From the NCBI GenBank assembly GCA_004211785.1, contig SHBX01000009.1, positions 16,331 through 80,330 of the forward strand: 64,000 bases of DNA, given 5' to 3'. Under the pieces are notes generated by a model, which saw only the letters and a list, made by a program, of their open reading frames with translations, did no database searches and had not been told where the DNA came from. The translations under genes and the position numbers were made by a program. Below are positions 6,847-15,037 of the stretch, piece after piece. Within the stretch, counting starts at the first letter, position 1, and the number at the start of each line of letters is the position of its first letter. Origin of the DNA: Winogradskyella sp. (GTDB lineage: Bacteria > Bacteroidota > Bacteroidia > Flavobacteriales > Flavobacteriaceae).

Positions 6847-8124
6847 TTAAAGCTTTAAAATCTTTTCTTCCATTGTTGGTCCTAACTCGTAAATACTCGC
6901 TAATAACTCTTCTTTTAATGGAGAGACTTTATCTATTTCACCTATAGCCTTGTAGATTTCTGCCATGTGGTATAAAACATCTGGCTCACTGGTTTTACCA
7001 GCAATATAATTTTCTACAATAGTGTTGGCTTCTTCAAGGTTTCCGTTTTTAAAGTAACTCCAAGCCAGCAAATCATAACTTTGAGCGGTAGGTCTATTCT
7101 TTACTTCTTGCTGAGCTATTTCAATGGCTTTTTCTGGCAACTGCATATCTTCTGCATAAAGCAACGCATTATATTTGTTGTACATATCGCCATACAATCT
7201 ATTTTCGCTCTGAGAAACATATGTTTTAAAAGCATCTTGTTTTAACTCCTCATTGCCAATAAATTCGGCAATCTCTGCTTTTAATAAGCTATAATCTGGG
7301 GCGCTATAATATGAGGTAATGTGATTTAATATGGTCAATGCCGCTTCGGGATTTTTCTCATGAGAATAGACAATCCAGGCAATGCCTTTTTTAGCATAAG
7401 CATCATTTGGGTTTAACTCCAATGCCTTTATATAATAATGATAAGATAAATCTATTTTACCTGCATGTCCGTAAAAATCTGCCAAATTGGTATATGCCCA
7501 TTGCTTTAGAGACTTAGTATTACTGGATTCAGAAATCTTTGTAGCGCGTTCCATATAAGTAATAGCACTATCGAGATTACCATTGTGGTCTTCCCATTTT
7601 GCCAAACGGATTAGATAATCAAAATCTGAAAAATTCTTGATGCTATTGAGATATTTTTCTGCTTCGGTAACATAGCCCAATTCTAGATTAACATCAAAAA
7701 GCATCTTTTGCGTTCCTCTTAGTTTTTCGCCTAAAACTTCAGCTTTTTTAAGAAGCGTCAAAGCTTCTTTAAACTTATGCTGAGAAATATAATTGTGCGC
7801 TAAAGCTTTTAAGCATCCTGAGGTATTATAATTAGTGACCTTGTTAGCAGCTAACAAGTCTTTTTCGGCAGCTATTAAATGCTCTATTTTTCCTGTGGCA
7901 CTAAATAAATTGGTATTAGCATTAGCGCGCTTAACCATATATAAGTATTCATTGGGAGCTTTGTCTAATTTGTTTGTCCAAAAAATAACATCTTCTTTAG
8001 CTAAAGCGTTATGTTCACTATTAACAAAAAACGCTTGATAATCTTTAATATCCGTTACTTTTCCTGAATCGCAACTATAAAAAGCTATAAAAAGTAGTAG
8101 TGTAAGTAATCTATATGTTGTCAT
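6847..8124 (-). CDS. TPR-repeat lipoprotein
   Basis: 425-aa lipoprotein: signal peptide with lipobox FYSC (Cys18), so it is lipid-anchored in the envelope. The body is a chain of tetratricopeptide-like helical pairs, for example LKALAHNYISQHKFKEALTL and YYIKALELNPNDAYAKKGIAW, covering about residues 90-410. TPR arrays bind other proteins; no enzyme domain is seen. It lies downstream of the two DUF4331-type genes on the same strand and 4 bases before the small barrel-like gene, so it probably acts with them at the cell surface. In this phylum similar TPR lipoproteins accompany secreted-protein clusters; the exact partner is unknown. Confidence 0.8.
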   Translation of the reverse strand: MTTYRLLTLLLFIAFYSCDSGKVTDIKDYQAFFVNSEHNALAKEDVIFWTNKLDKAPNEYLYMVKRANANTNLFSATGKIEHLIAAEKDLLAANKVTNYNTSGCLKALAHNYISQHKFKEALTLLKKAEVLGEKLRGTQKMLFDVNLELGYVTEAEKYLNSIKNFSDFDYLIRLAKWEDHNGNLDSAITYMERATKISESSNTKSLKQWAYTNLADFYGHAGKIDLSYHYYIKALELNPNDAYAKKGIAWIVYSHEKNPEAALTILNHITSYYSAPDYSLLKAEIAEFIGNEELKQDAFKTYVSQSENRLYGDMYNKYNALLYAEDMQLPEKAIEIAQQEVKNRPTAQSYDLLAWSYFKNGNLEEANTIVENYIAGKTSEPDVLYHMAEIYKAIGEIDKVSPLKEELLASIYELGPTMEEKILKL

Positions 8125-8157
8125 AATAATTTATTGTTTTGAGTTTTTTGAAATACA

Positions 8158-8190
8158 ATTCTGAAGTGAGTATTAGACTCACCTCAGAAT
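8158..8190 (-). terminator. Hairpin between the DUF4331 gene and the TPR gene
   Basis: A long near-perfect stem: ATTCTGA and GTGAGT at 8158-8171 pair with ACTCAC and TCAGAAT at 8177-8190, leaving a 5-nt loop. It sits 11 bases after the stop codon of the 8202-8771 gene. No T-tract follows on the minus strand, so it may be an attenuator or mRNA-stabilising hairpin that separates expression of the DUF4331 pair from the TPR gene, not a full terminator. Confidence 0.5.
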
Positions 8191-8201
8191 TTTTAATTAG
8201 T

Positions 8202-8771
8202 CTACCAAGGTGTTGCCAAATATGGAAAGCTTGATAAAAATGCTTTATCATTGGTATTAACATTATCATCCGATAATCCTGGATTTTCAGAATTAGTTAA
8301 ACCTGTTTCTCCTCCAAAGATTAGAATCAATTCAACTGTAATAACATCATCAGCCAAAGCTCTCCCAGTTAATACATTTGTACCGTCAAAAAATGTTGTT
8401 GTGCCATCTAAAGAGACATTTAAAACATCTGTTGCAAGTAGTCCTGAAAATTGTGATGATGTTAAGCCTAAAGCATTGGCATCTCCAGGATTTGAATATG
8501 CTGGACTCAATGCTTCTAAGTTATTCTGAAACATCATCTGAAACGCAGAACTCTGCTGAGATGGCGTTGTTACATTAAATGCATCCTTATTTCCTGTAGA
8601 TACAAATACTGTCCCAACTGCTGGTCTAGCCATTTGGTCTTCTTGTATAAAAGTTCCTGTAAAATCTGGACCTGTTGGCACAGTAATATTATCATCATCG
8701 TTGCTACAGTTAAAAGCCATTAATGATGTTGTAATTGCAAAAGCAAATAATTTTATTCTATTAAATTTCAT
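8202..8771 (-). CDS. DUF4331-like lipoprotein (C-terminal half type)
   Basis: 189-aa lipoprotein (signal peptide with AFNC, Cys22, then SNDDD). The part QMARPAVGTVFVSTGNKDAFN (about 47-67) and the later LTGRALADDVITVEL match the C-terminal half of DUF4331 proteins, while the N-terminal half is encoded by the gene just upstream (8788-9438). The family function is unknown; members are secreted or surface proteins. The 16-base gap from the upstream gene indicates co-transcription. The split into two proteins, one periplasmic or secreted and one lipidated, seems stable because both have their own signal peptides and full reading frames. Confidence 0.75.
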   Translation of the reverse strand: MKFNRIKLFAFAITTSLMAFNCSNDDDNITVPTGPDFTGTFIQEDQMARPAVGTVFVSTGNKDAFNVTTPSQQSSAFQMMFQNNLEALSPAYSNPGDANALGLTSSQFSGLLATDVLNVSLDGTTTFFDGTNVLTGRALADDVITVELILIFGGETGLTNSENPGLSDDNVNTNDKAFLSSFPYLATPW

Positions 8772-8787
8772 GATTTTAGTTTTTAGG

Positions 8788-9438
8788 TTATTGTTTTCTT
8801 TTAGATTCTATCCATGTATTTATCGTACCTAAGCCACCTACAAGAGATTTAGGTACTTCTACAACTATTGACAATACATTAGTCCCAGCAAAAGAGTCGT
8901 TACCTGGATTGTTAAAACTTGTAGCCATACCATCGATGATTGCATTGTACTGACCCGAGTCAAAGAAAAAAGGATCATCTCTTGGGCCTGCAAAAAACTG
9001 CATGCCATTTTCTGTTGCAGTAATCGCATTCTGTCCATAGTTTGTAATATCTACAGAACCTACTGCATCGTCAGTTAAGATTGTACTGTTAAGTCCGGTT
9101 TGCGATGGTGCTGCTGGACCAAAGAAATACATTTTACCATCTCTCGGAACAGCTTGGATTACTAAGTCTTCAATATTATCATTGTTAGTGTCAATGTTAA
9201 ACTCAATAAGAGTGTTTTCATCAAATGACGCATTTGCCGTCGAGCCAGGACTTAATAAACCTTGAACGTTGGCTACCAAAACTAAGTTTGATGTATTCTG
9301 TCCTTGAAAGGCGTAAAAATCTGTGATATCATTTGTACCACCAGTAACTGCGGGCGCATCTATATGATCTGCCGCAATAGCAACAATACTGGAAATACCA
9401 ATAATAGCTGCTGTAATTAAAAATTTTGTTTTTTTCAT
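8788..9438 (-). CDS. DUF4331 family secreted protein (N-terminal half type)
   Basis: 216-aa protein with a signal peptide (about 1-22, ending IAADHIDA just after cleavage). The mature start DHIDAPAVTGG followed by NDITDFYAFQGQ is the N-terminal signature of DUF4331. Fasciclin-like or halogen-chemistry roles have not been shown for the family, so function stays unknown. Full-length relatives continue with the half found here in the next gene. This is the first gene of a four-gene minus-strand unit (9438 to 6360). The 140-base gap upstream lacks a TAnnTTTG box but has a C-rich tract that could be an ECF promoter (see 9470-9501). Confidence 0.82.
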   Translation of the reverse strand: MKKTKFLITAAIIGISSIVAIAADHIDAPAVTGGTNDITDFYAFQGQNTSNLVLVANVQGLLSPGSTANASFDENTLIEFNIDTNNDNIEDLVIQAVPRDGKMYFFGPAAPSQTGLNSTILTDDAVGSVDITNYGQNAITATENGMQFFAGPRDDPFFFDSGQYNAIIDGMATSFNNPGNDSFAGTNVLSIVVEVPKSLVGGLGTINTWIESKRKQ

Positions 9439-9469
9439 AATAATGAGATTTTGTTAATTTATTTGTTCT

Positions 9470-9501
9470 CTGGTCTACCTACGAAAAAATGAATGGGTGG
9501 G
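9470..9501 (-). promoter_or_regulatory. Candidate non-housekeeping (ECF-type) promoter region
   Basis: Read on the minus strand, this stretch holds CCCACCCATTC, then TTTTTTCG and TAGGTAGACC, unusually GC-rich within an A/T leader and 30-60 bases upstream of the DUF4331 ATG. No housekeeping box is present. Because an ECF sigma/anti-sigma pair lies nearby, this is a reasonable place for its target promoter. The sigma gene's own promoter is outside the window, so I cannot compare the two. Confidence 0.25.
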
Positions 9502-9581
9502 TTTTATTTTATTTTGAAAAAAATTTCTAGATGTAAAAATTTAGGAGATAAAAACTATCTTTAACCTTTAATAACAGCGTT

Positions 9582-10754
9582 ATGAATCCTTCTGCCGCAG
9601 GCTGGATAAAGAAATTACTAACTGTACTCCCAGAAAGTTCTGTTCTAGGAAAGAATAGGCATGGTTTTTATAATAGACTAAAGGAAACCGGTTTTATATA
9701 CGGTAGTAATGTTAGTTGTTTATGTGGTTTAGTCAAGGATAATGATTTTAATGAAGAAGAACGCTGCAAAGTAAATCTGGTAACGGCTTTCTATTACATA
9801 CATGATTTAGAAAACAGCCAAACAAATTTTATAGAAAGTATTGCTGATTATTATAAAGCTATAGACGAACATAAGCGTTCATTCTTGTCTGGGCTTTTTG
9901 GTGAGCCTGATAAAGACAAACTTCTTGAGCAGATTATCCATAGGCGTATTCATATTGATGACAATATTATCACCAAAAATTTTAATTACTTTTTAATTAA
10001 TGCCTTTCTATTTATAGATATCATTGGTTATCATCATTATTTAACCTCAACAGATAATACCAAAGCTTATATTACAAATTTTGAATCTGCACTTGAGACT
10101 ATTGTGTTTACCGTTTTAGACTCTAAAACCGATAAAACAGAATACGATTATAACTTGGTAAAGTTATTTGAAGCTTCTTTAGGGCATAAAAATTCAAAAC
10201 GGGATAATTGTGAAGACGTTGCCAAAACCATAACAGAACCTTTAGAAAAACTCTATGTTATAGATACGGTTTGCATGGCATCTTGGAGTGATAAGCAAAT
10301 TGACAAAGCAGAATATCTTTACCTCAACAAACTAAGAGTTGATCTAGATATTGATACAGATATATTAATAAAATCTATTGATGATATCAATCTCTTTTAC
10401 GAAACTAACAAAGACAAAATTGCATTTTTAAGTGCTAAGAATTTGGCTCAAAGTTTCTATGATAATAGTAGCAGTATTGTTACCAGACTTATAAAACGAA
10501 ATAGCAAACGCTTACTCAAAGAACTCTCTCAAAGTAAAGAGGCTATGCTTTTACTGACACAATCTACAACCAGAAATCTTACGGATGAGGAACAGAAGAA
10601 AATTCAGAATCAGTTGTTAGATATTTTTAAGTCTATACCAAGTTTAGCTATTTTTATTTTGCCAGGCGGCATGCTATTATTACCACTATTTGTTAAGTTT
10701 ATTCCTAAGTTATTACCATCTGCCTTTGACGAAAACCGTATCGAGGAAGATTAA
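9582..10754 (+). CDS. LETM1-related protein
   Basis: 390-aa protein whose C-terminal part (about 325-380: LTDEEQKKIQNQLLDIFKSI, then a hydrophobic segment with LPGGMLLLPLFVKFIPKLLP) matches the LETM1-like membrane motif of mitochondrial and bacterial relatives. In Bacteroidota such proteins are annotated as LETM1-related biofilm-associated proteins; the biochemical role is unproven. The first 300 residues are soluble and helical, with no signal peptide, so the chain is probably cytoplasmic and tethered by the C-terminal hydrophobic segment. It precedes the J-domain gene by 50 bases on the same strand. Confidence 0.65.
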   Translation: MNPSAAGWIKKLLTVLPESSVLGKNRHGFYNRLKETGFIYGSNVSCLCGLVKDNDFNEEERCKVNLVTAFYYIHDLENSQTNFIESIADYYKAIDEHKRSFLSGLFGEPDKDKLLEQIIHRRIHIDDNIITKNFNYFLINAFLFIDIIGYHHYLTSTDNTKAYITNFESALETIVFTVLDSKTDKTEYDYNLVKLFEASLGHKNSKRDNCEDVAKTITEPLEKLYVIDTVCMASWSDKQIDKAEYLYLNKLRVDLDIDTDILIKSIDDINLFYETNKDKIAFLSAKNLAQSFYDNSSSIVTRLIKRNSKRLLKELSQSKEAMLLLTQSTTRNLTDEEQKKIQNQLLDIFKSIPSLAIFILPGGMLLLPLFVKFIPKLLPSAFDENRIEED

Positions 10755-10804
10755 GATGTAACATTTTGAAAGGATTTGTGACTTACATATAAAGCCTTCT
10801 TAAA

Positions 10805-11233
10805 ATGATAACTGACTACTACTCCATTTTAAACATTGAGAATAATGCCGATTTAGAAACCATCAAAAAAGCATTCCGAACACAAATTGCTTTATATCAT
10901 CCTGAAAATAATAAATCACCAGAAGCCAAAGAGAAGTTTGATATTTTAATTGAAGCTTTTAATGTACTTTCAAATGATAAAAAACGTAAGGAATACGATA
11001 TTATACTAGAAAAAAGCTTTTCTAACAAGCCAATGGTAATAACTCCTAAAGAAGAAAAAAACTATACAGATTGGCAAAAAGAAGCTAAGAAGAAGTCAAA
11101 AAAATCATGGGAATCTGACTTAACAGATTTATTACTTCTAGATTTATTTTTAGACGTTGGCATGTTTGGTGTGTTTGATGACTTTGGAGATATTATCGGA
11201 GACACTATCGGTGATGTCTTCGATTTATTCTAA
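10805..11233 (+). CDS. J-domain protein with altered HPD motif
   Basis: 142-aa protein with an N-terminal J-domain (about 3-66: DYYSILNIENNADLETIKKA, ending DKKRKEYD). The invariant HPD tripeptide needed to stimulate Hsp70 ATPase reads HPE (residues 32-34). The rest is a charged linker and an acidic, aspartate- and phenylalanine-rich tail (about 105-142); there is no zinc-finger or CTD as in DnaJ. It is therefore a J-like protein that may bind Hsp70 weakly or not at all. The 3' end overlaps the 3' end of the convergent LytTR regulator gene by 9 bases. Confidence 0.8.
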   Translation: MITDYYSILNIENNADLETIKKAFRTQIALYHPENNKSPEAKEKFDILIEAFNVLSNDKKRKEYDIILEKSFSNKPMVITPKEEKNYTDWQKEAKKKSKKSWESDLTDLLLLDLFLDVGMFGVFDDFGDIIGDTIGDVFDLF

Positions 11234-11980
11234 CCAATTTTTAAAATCTTTTACGCGTTCTCGTGCCACAATAATATCTTGTTCATTAAACGTCTTTAAT
11301 TTTATTTGCAACCTAGAATTGGTGTAGCTTACCATATCTTTTATAGCATTGATGTTGACATAAAACTTTCTGCTTATGCGGAAAAACACATGTGGTTCTA
11401 ATTCATTTTCTAATTGGTCTAAAGTGGAATCTAAAAGATAGTTTCTTCCTTCTTTAGTATATGCATAAGTGCCCTTATTTTCGCTATACACACATTCAAT
11501 ATCTTCAATGTTTATAAGCTTTAAATGCTGACCTACTTTTACTGAGAAACGCTTTTTATATTCGCGTTCAATAGGGTTAACTAAAAGGTTTTTTATATCG
11601 TTAAAATCAAGTGTTACTGCTTGTCTCTGTGGTGAACGCTCTTTGAACTTATCTACTGCAATTTTTAAGTCTTCGTCATCTATTGGTTTTAATAAATAGT
11701 CTATACTATTAAGCTTAAAAGCCTGAAGCGCATACTCATCATAAGCTGTTGTGAATATTACTGCAGATTTAATTTCTACAGCATCAAAAATTTCAAAAGA
11801 CAAGCCATCACTTAATTGAATATCAAGGAATATTAAATCTGGATGTGGATTATTCTGAAACCAATCTACAGCCTCTTCAACAGAATGCAGCATTGTTTCT
11901 GCATTAATATCGATAGCATTTAGCATACGTTGCAAGCGTCTTGCTGATGGTTTTTCGTCTTCAATGATTATGACATTCAT
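11225..11980 (-). CDS. LytTR-family response regulator
   Basis: 251-aa two-component regulator. The receiver domain (about 1-115) shows MNVIIIEDEKP (acidic pocket Asp8, Glu9), phosphoacceptor Asp53 in LIFLDIQLSDG, and the lysine in YLLKPID. The LytTR DNA-binding domain (about 150-250) carries the pattern FFRISRKFYVNINAI. I chose the ATG at 11980: a longer frame reaches 12025, but its extra 15 residues are unlike any receiver start and would overlap the upstream gene. It is the last gene of a unit with a LytS-type kinase and 2TM proteins. Likely output: transcription in response to the kinase at 13023-14378. Confidence 0.92.
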   Translation of the reverse strand: MNVIIIEDEKPSARRLQRMLNAIDINAETMLHSVEEAVDWFQNNPHPDLIFLDIQLSDGLSFEIFDAVEIKSAVIFTTAYDEYALQAFKLNSIDYLLKPIDDEDLKIAVDKFKERSPQRQAVTLDFNDIKNLLVNPIEREYKKRFSVKVGQHLKLINIEDIECVYSENKGTYAYTKEGRNYLLDSTLDQLENELEPHVFFRISRKFYVNINAIKDMVSYTNSRLQIKLKTFNEQDIIVARERVKDFKNWLE

Positions 11981-12015
11981 AATTTTCTGTCTGTAGTTTA
12001 AAATTTTATAATCTA

Positions 12016-12330
12016 TTATTCCCAAGTTTTATGGTCTTCGCCCATAAATTCTTGCATCTTTTTCTCTTCCCATTTTTTGTTGAAAATGCTTCGCCCTTTA
12101 AAAACTTTTATAGCATTAAGGACAACAAAAAAACCCCAAACTACAATAGTAGAATAGTTTATGGCTAAAATTGTATTTGTATACTTAGTATCTTCAATAA
12201 TTACAAGATTCCAAATAACACAAGCAACCACAACTAAATAGCCTACTAAATGAATGTAAAACCATTTGAGCTTAGATACCTTTTTTTTGGCTTCTATATA
12301 AAATAATTCTTCCTGTTCTCGATTATTCAT
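12016..12330 (-). CDS. 2TM-domain protein
   Basis: 104-aa membrane protein of the 2TM family: a basic amphipathic start (EAKKKVSKLKWFYIHLVGYL), two membrane helices at about 27-48 and 57-76, and a cytoplasmic C-terminus ending KWEEKKMQEFM. The family is confined mainly to Bacteroidota and is regularly found with LytS/LytTR genes; no biochemical role is known. It is the third of three tandem stand-alone 2TM genes here, and a fourth copy is fused to the kinase. The genes are 2-5 bases apart and clearly co-transcribed. Confidence 0.88.
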   Translation of the reverse strand: MNNREQEELFYIEAKKKVSKLKWFYIHLVGYLVVVACVIWNLVIIEDTKYTNTILAINYSTIVVWGFFVVLNAIKVFKGRSIFNKKWEEKKMQEFMGEDHKTWE

Positions 12331-12332
12331 AA

Positions 12333-12689
12333 CTACTCGAATTTTCTATCTTTTTCGCGCTCTTTATCCATGAATTCTTGGATTTTTCGTTGCTCCCAAT
12401 TATTACCTAAAATAAAATTAAAACCAAACACGCCAATAAAATGAAACAGCAATCCTATACCCCAAAAGAAGGCTGTTGCATAAGGTCCAAATCCTTTAAA
12501 TCCACTTCCGGAATTTAAACCAATAAGTAAGATTAAAAAGATATTAACTACTATATATGATGCTAAATGCCAGTAAAAGCCTGTAATAGCTTCTACACGT
12601 TTTTTGGCACGCATATAAGCTTCTTCTTTTCTATAATCTCTGTCTTGAGACTGATTATTTTTATAGGGTTCTATGCTATATTTTTCCAT
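12333..12689 (-). CDS. 2TM-domain protein
   Basis: 118-aa paralogue of its neighbours. RAKKRVEAITGFYWHLASYI leads into two membrane helices (about 41-62 and 72-95), and the tail carries NWEQRKIQEFM. The loop between the helices is glycine-rich. The shared core (basic helix, FYxHLxxY, WExRKIQxFM) across four copies in one operon points to local duplication followed by divergence. It may form hetero-oligomers with the other copies or modulate the kinase; this is inference. Confidence 0.88.
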   Translation of the reverse strand: MEKYSIEPYKNNQSQDRDYRKEEAYMRAKKRVEAITGFYWHLASYIVVNIFLILLIGLNSGSGFKGFGPYATAFFWGIGLLFHFIGVFGFNFILGNNWEQRKIQEFMDKEREKDRKFE

Positions 12690-12693
12690 GATC

Positions 12694-13017
12694 TTATTTT
12701 TTTGAATTTAATTCTTCCTCCATGTATTTTTGAATCTTACGTTCTTCCCAATCGTAACCTAATAGTGATGGTAAAACAAATACGGTGAATGCATGTATCA
12801 CTAGTATAATGCCCCAAATTATCCAGGAACTTAAAGTACTGAAGCTAAACAAATCTGCTTGGAAGGCTTCCCAACTATCCAAATTGTTAGACACTTTAAA
12901 TCCAGTAATCATAATATTTATGATAAAATAAATACTTAAATGCGAGTAAAACTTCTTTAGTTTTTCAACACGGCTTTTGGCGCGTTGCAGTTTTGAAATT
13001 GAATCTTGACGTTCCAT
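12694..13017 (-). CDS. 2TM-domain protein
   Basis: 107 aa from the ATG at 13017 (MERQDSISKLQRAKSRVE). A start 15 bases upstream would overlap the kinase stop by 10 bases and adds only five residues, so I prefer the inner start, which leaves a 5-base gap. Core features: FYSHLSIYFIINIMI (first membrane helix), a second helix at about 65-88, and the tail DWEERKIQKYM. It belongs to the LytS/LytTR operon. Confidence 0.87.
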   Translation of the reverse strand: MERQDSISKLQRAKSRVEKLKKFYSHLSIYFIINIMITGFKVSNNLDSWEAFQADLFSFSTLSSWIIWGIILVIHAFTVFVLPSLLGYDWEERKIQKYMEEELNSKK

Positions 13018-13022
13018 AACTA

Positions 13023-14378
13023 TTAGTTCCAACGGTTATTATTATCTTCTTCACGCATAAATTCTTCGATTTTACGCTCTTCCCATTTGGCTCCAAAAGC
13101 ACCGTCATTGACAAATACTCTATAAGCTTGAAAAGCTAAGCCTAATCCCCAACCAAACATTGGGAACCAAAACCATTGTATGGTATGGCTAGAATATGTG
13201 TACCAAATAAATATTAGAAATGGTATAACTAAGCAATAGGAAACTAAACTTCCGTAAAATCCTTTAAGTTCTTCTAAACGCTTACGTGCTTTAACATAAT
13301 TATCGTCTAGTCTGTTTTGTGGTAATTGTGATTGTCTCATGATTGATACTTGTTTTGTGAGCATTGGTATGGCTACTGCAAAATCTTCTGCTCTTTGATT
13401 GATGATTACTTTTTTATTTGATAGCAGTTTGTAACGCTGTTTAATGTTTTCTAATCCTACGCCACTGCTCTTCTTTACAATTTGTTTTTTCTGTAGGTTA
13501 TTCATAACAACTAAATAACCGCCATCTTCGTAAATTTTGATATGTAATGGTTTACTAGAAGTTACCATATTATGCTTTACTGCATTTTCTAAAAGCAGTT
13601 GTAATGATAATGGTACAACACGGCTTTCGGGGTTTGAAGCTTTTTCTGGTATCTCAAAAATAATACTGTCTTCAAATCGCATTTTTAATAAAGACATGTA
13701 CGTTTTTGCAAATCTTAACTCTTCGTCTACGGTTACTAAATCCTTACTTTTTTGTTCTAAAACATATCTATAAACTTTAGATAAAGACGTAGTAAACTTT
13801 TGAGCGCTGTCTGGATTTTCTTCAATTAAACTTGTTAATACATTTAAACTATTAAAAAGAAAATGCGGATCTAATTGATTTTTTAAAGCATCGAACTTAG
13901 CACTAGCTGCTCCAGCGATTACTTTTTGCTCCTTTATTTTACTTTTTTGATAACGGTTGTAAAAGTAAATGACATAAAAAACAGAAACTATGGTCAGTGT
14001 AATCCAAACACCAAAACTATAACCACTCCAACTTTCTGTACTAAAAAATTCTTTTAAGCTACTACCATAAAATAATGTCACTATAAAAATTCTAAGCAAA
14101 AATATAGTTGCTATTGTAATGACTGTTGCTCCTATAATACCATATACAATTCGTTTTGCGACATCGTATTGGTCAAACGTTTGTCTTTTCATATACTCAA
14201 AAAAGAGTGTATTGACATAACTTAAAGCAAAACTATAAAGCATTGTAAAACCAAAATCTGTTAAGAATGCTTTTCGGGTACTGTAATCGAACCAGTTACC
14301 AGTAATCATGTTAGAAATGACTAACACAAGACAACCAATAAGTGCAACAACTAATATAGATTTTGGTGATTTTAACAT
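13023..14378 (-). CDS. LytS-type sensor histidine kinase fused to a 2TM domain
   Basis: 451-aa inner-membrane kinase. Four membrane helices lie within about 7-145. The His_kinase domain follows, with phosphoacceptor His172 in QLDPHFLFNSLN, the N-box LLLENAVKHN (about 261-270) and the G-box SSGVGLENIKQRY (about 304-316). From Met347 (RQSQLPQNRLDDNYVKAR) to the end the chain is a complete 2TM domain (two more helices, WEERKIEEFM). In related operons the kinase normally ends near residue 345 and 2TM proteins are separate, so this looks like a gene fusion by loss of a stop codon. Partner regulator: the LytTR protein at 11225-11980. The signal is unknown. Confidence 0.9.
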   Translation of the reverse strand: MLKSPKSILVVALIGCLVLVISNMITGNWFDYSTRKAFLTDFGFTMLYSFALSYVNTLFFEYMKRQTFDQYDVAKRIVYGIIGATVITIATIFLLRIFIVTLFYGSSLKEFFSTESWSGYSFGVWITLTIVSVFYVIYFYNRYQKSKIKEQKVIAGAASAKFDALKNQLDPHFLFNSLNVLTSLIEENPDSAQKFTTSLSKVYRYVLEQKSKDLVTVDEELRFAKTYMSLLKMRFEDSIIFEIPEKASNPESRVVPLSLQLLLENAVKHNMVTSSKPLHIKIYEDGGYLVVMNNLQKKQIVKKSSGVGLENIKQRYKLLSNKKVIINQRAEDFAVAIPMLTKQVSIMRQSQLPQNRLDDNYVKARKRLEELKGFYGSLVSYCLVIPFLIFIWYTYSSHTIQWFWFPMFGWGLGLAFQAYRVFVNDGAFGAKWEERKIEEFMREEDNNNRWN

Positions 14379-14387
14379 AATATAAAT

Positions 14388-15011
14388 TTACTCTTTACAT
14401 TCTTTTATGACTTGTTCCGCTCTATTTTTTCCCCAATTTGGATGATATTTAGTTTCTGGCTCATAGCTGTCAAACATTGTAATAGAAGCCTCAACTTGCT
14501 CACAGAATGGCTTTGTGTCTTGTCCAAAATATCTAGCCGAACCCATAGCCCAATCTGCTTTACACATAGCTACTCTTGGGTTTGTTGCATCTATACTATA
14601 GGCTTTATTATACAATTCAGTAATCTTTGCCCCATATTTCATTCCGTATGTGCTACCATCAAAAGCAACCCAATTAGTATATATCTGACCCTGCATTACC
14701 AAAAGTTCTGGATTATTTTTACTTATTATCATAGCAGTGTTTAAGTGCTCTTGCGCTTTATCTAGCTGTGCTTTAAGTGCAGTTTCATCTTTCTCATTCC
14801 AGCTTTTTAAACTATTAATCTGTGCAATGTAATAGTGAGGTAACCAGTTGTCCTTTTCAGCATTGGCAATACGCTCAAATAAATTTATGGCTTCGTCTGC
14901 TTTATCAGATTGCCATAATTCAAAGGCTTTATCCATTCCTTTTTCAAAATTGGATTGTGCTTGAGTAAAGTTAAAAATTACAAGGCATATAATTAATACT
15001 ATTTTTTTCAT
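14388..15011 (-). CDS. Secreted TPR-like protein
   Basis: 207-aa protein with a signal peptide (about 1-19, ending FTQAQS) and helical repeats of TPR type (for example FEKGMDKAFELWQSDKADEA and LPHYYIAQINSL). No lipobox is seen, so it is probably periplasmic. It lies 9 bases upstream of the LytS-type kinase gene and 26 bases downstream of the DUF2141 gene on the same strand. The shared operon suggests it belongs to the stimulus or output of the two-component system; there is no direct proof. Confidence 0.78.
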   Translation of the reverse strand: MKKIVLIICLVIFNFTQAQSNFEKGMDKAFELWQSDKADEAINLFERIANAEKDNWLPHYYIAQINSLKSWNEKDETALKAQLDKAQEHLNTAMIISKNNPELLVMQGQIYTNWVAFDGSTYGMKYGAKITELYNKAYSIDATNPRVAMCKADWAMGSARYFGQDTKPFCEQVEASITMFDSYEPETKYHPNWGKNRAEQVIKECKE

Positions 15012-15037
15012 GATTTGTGTTTTTGATGATTGAAGAG

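Noticed and set aside
8251..8578. Two plus-strand reading frames within the DUF4331-like lipoprotein gene
   Set aside because: They are antisense to a gene with a clear signal peptide and family match, and their translations are low-complexity.
11981..12025. N-terminal extension of the LytTR regulator
   Set aside because: The 15 extra residues do not resemble a receiver domain and would overlap the neighbouring gene; the ATG at 11980 gives the canonical start.
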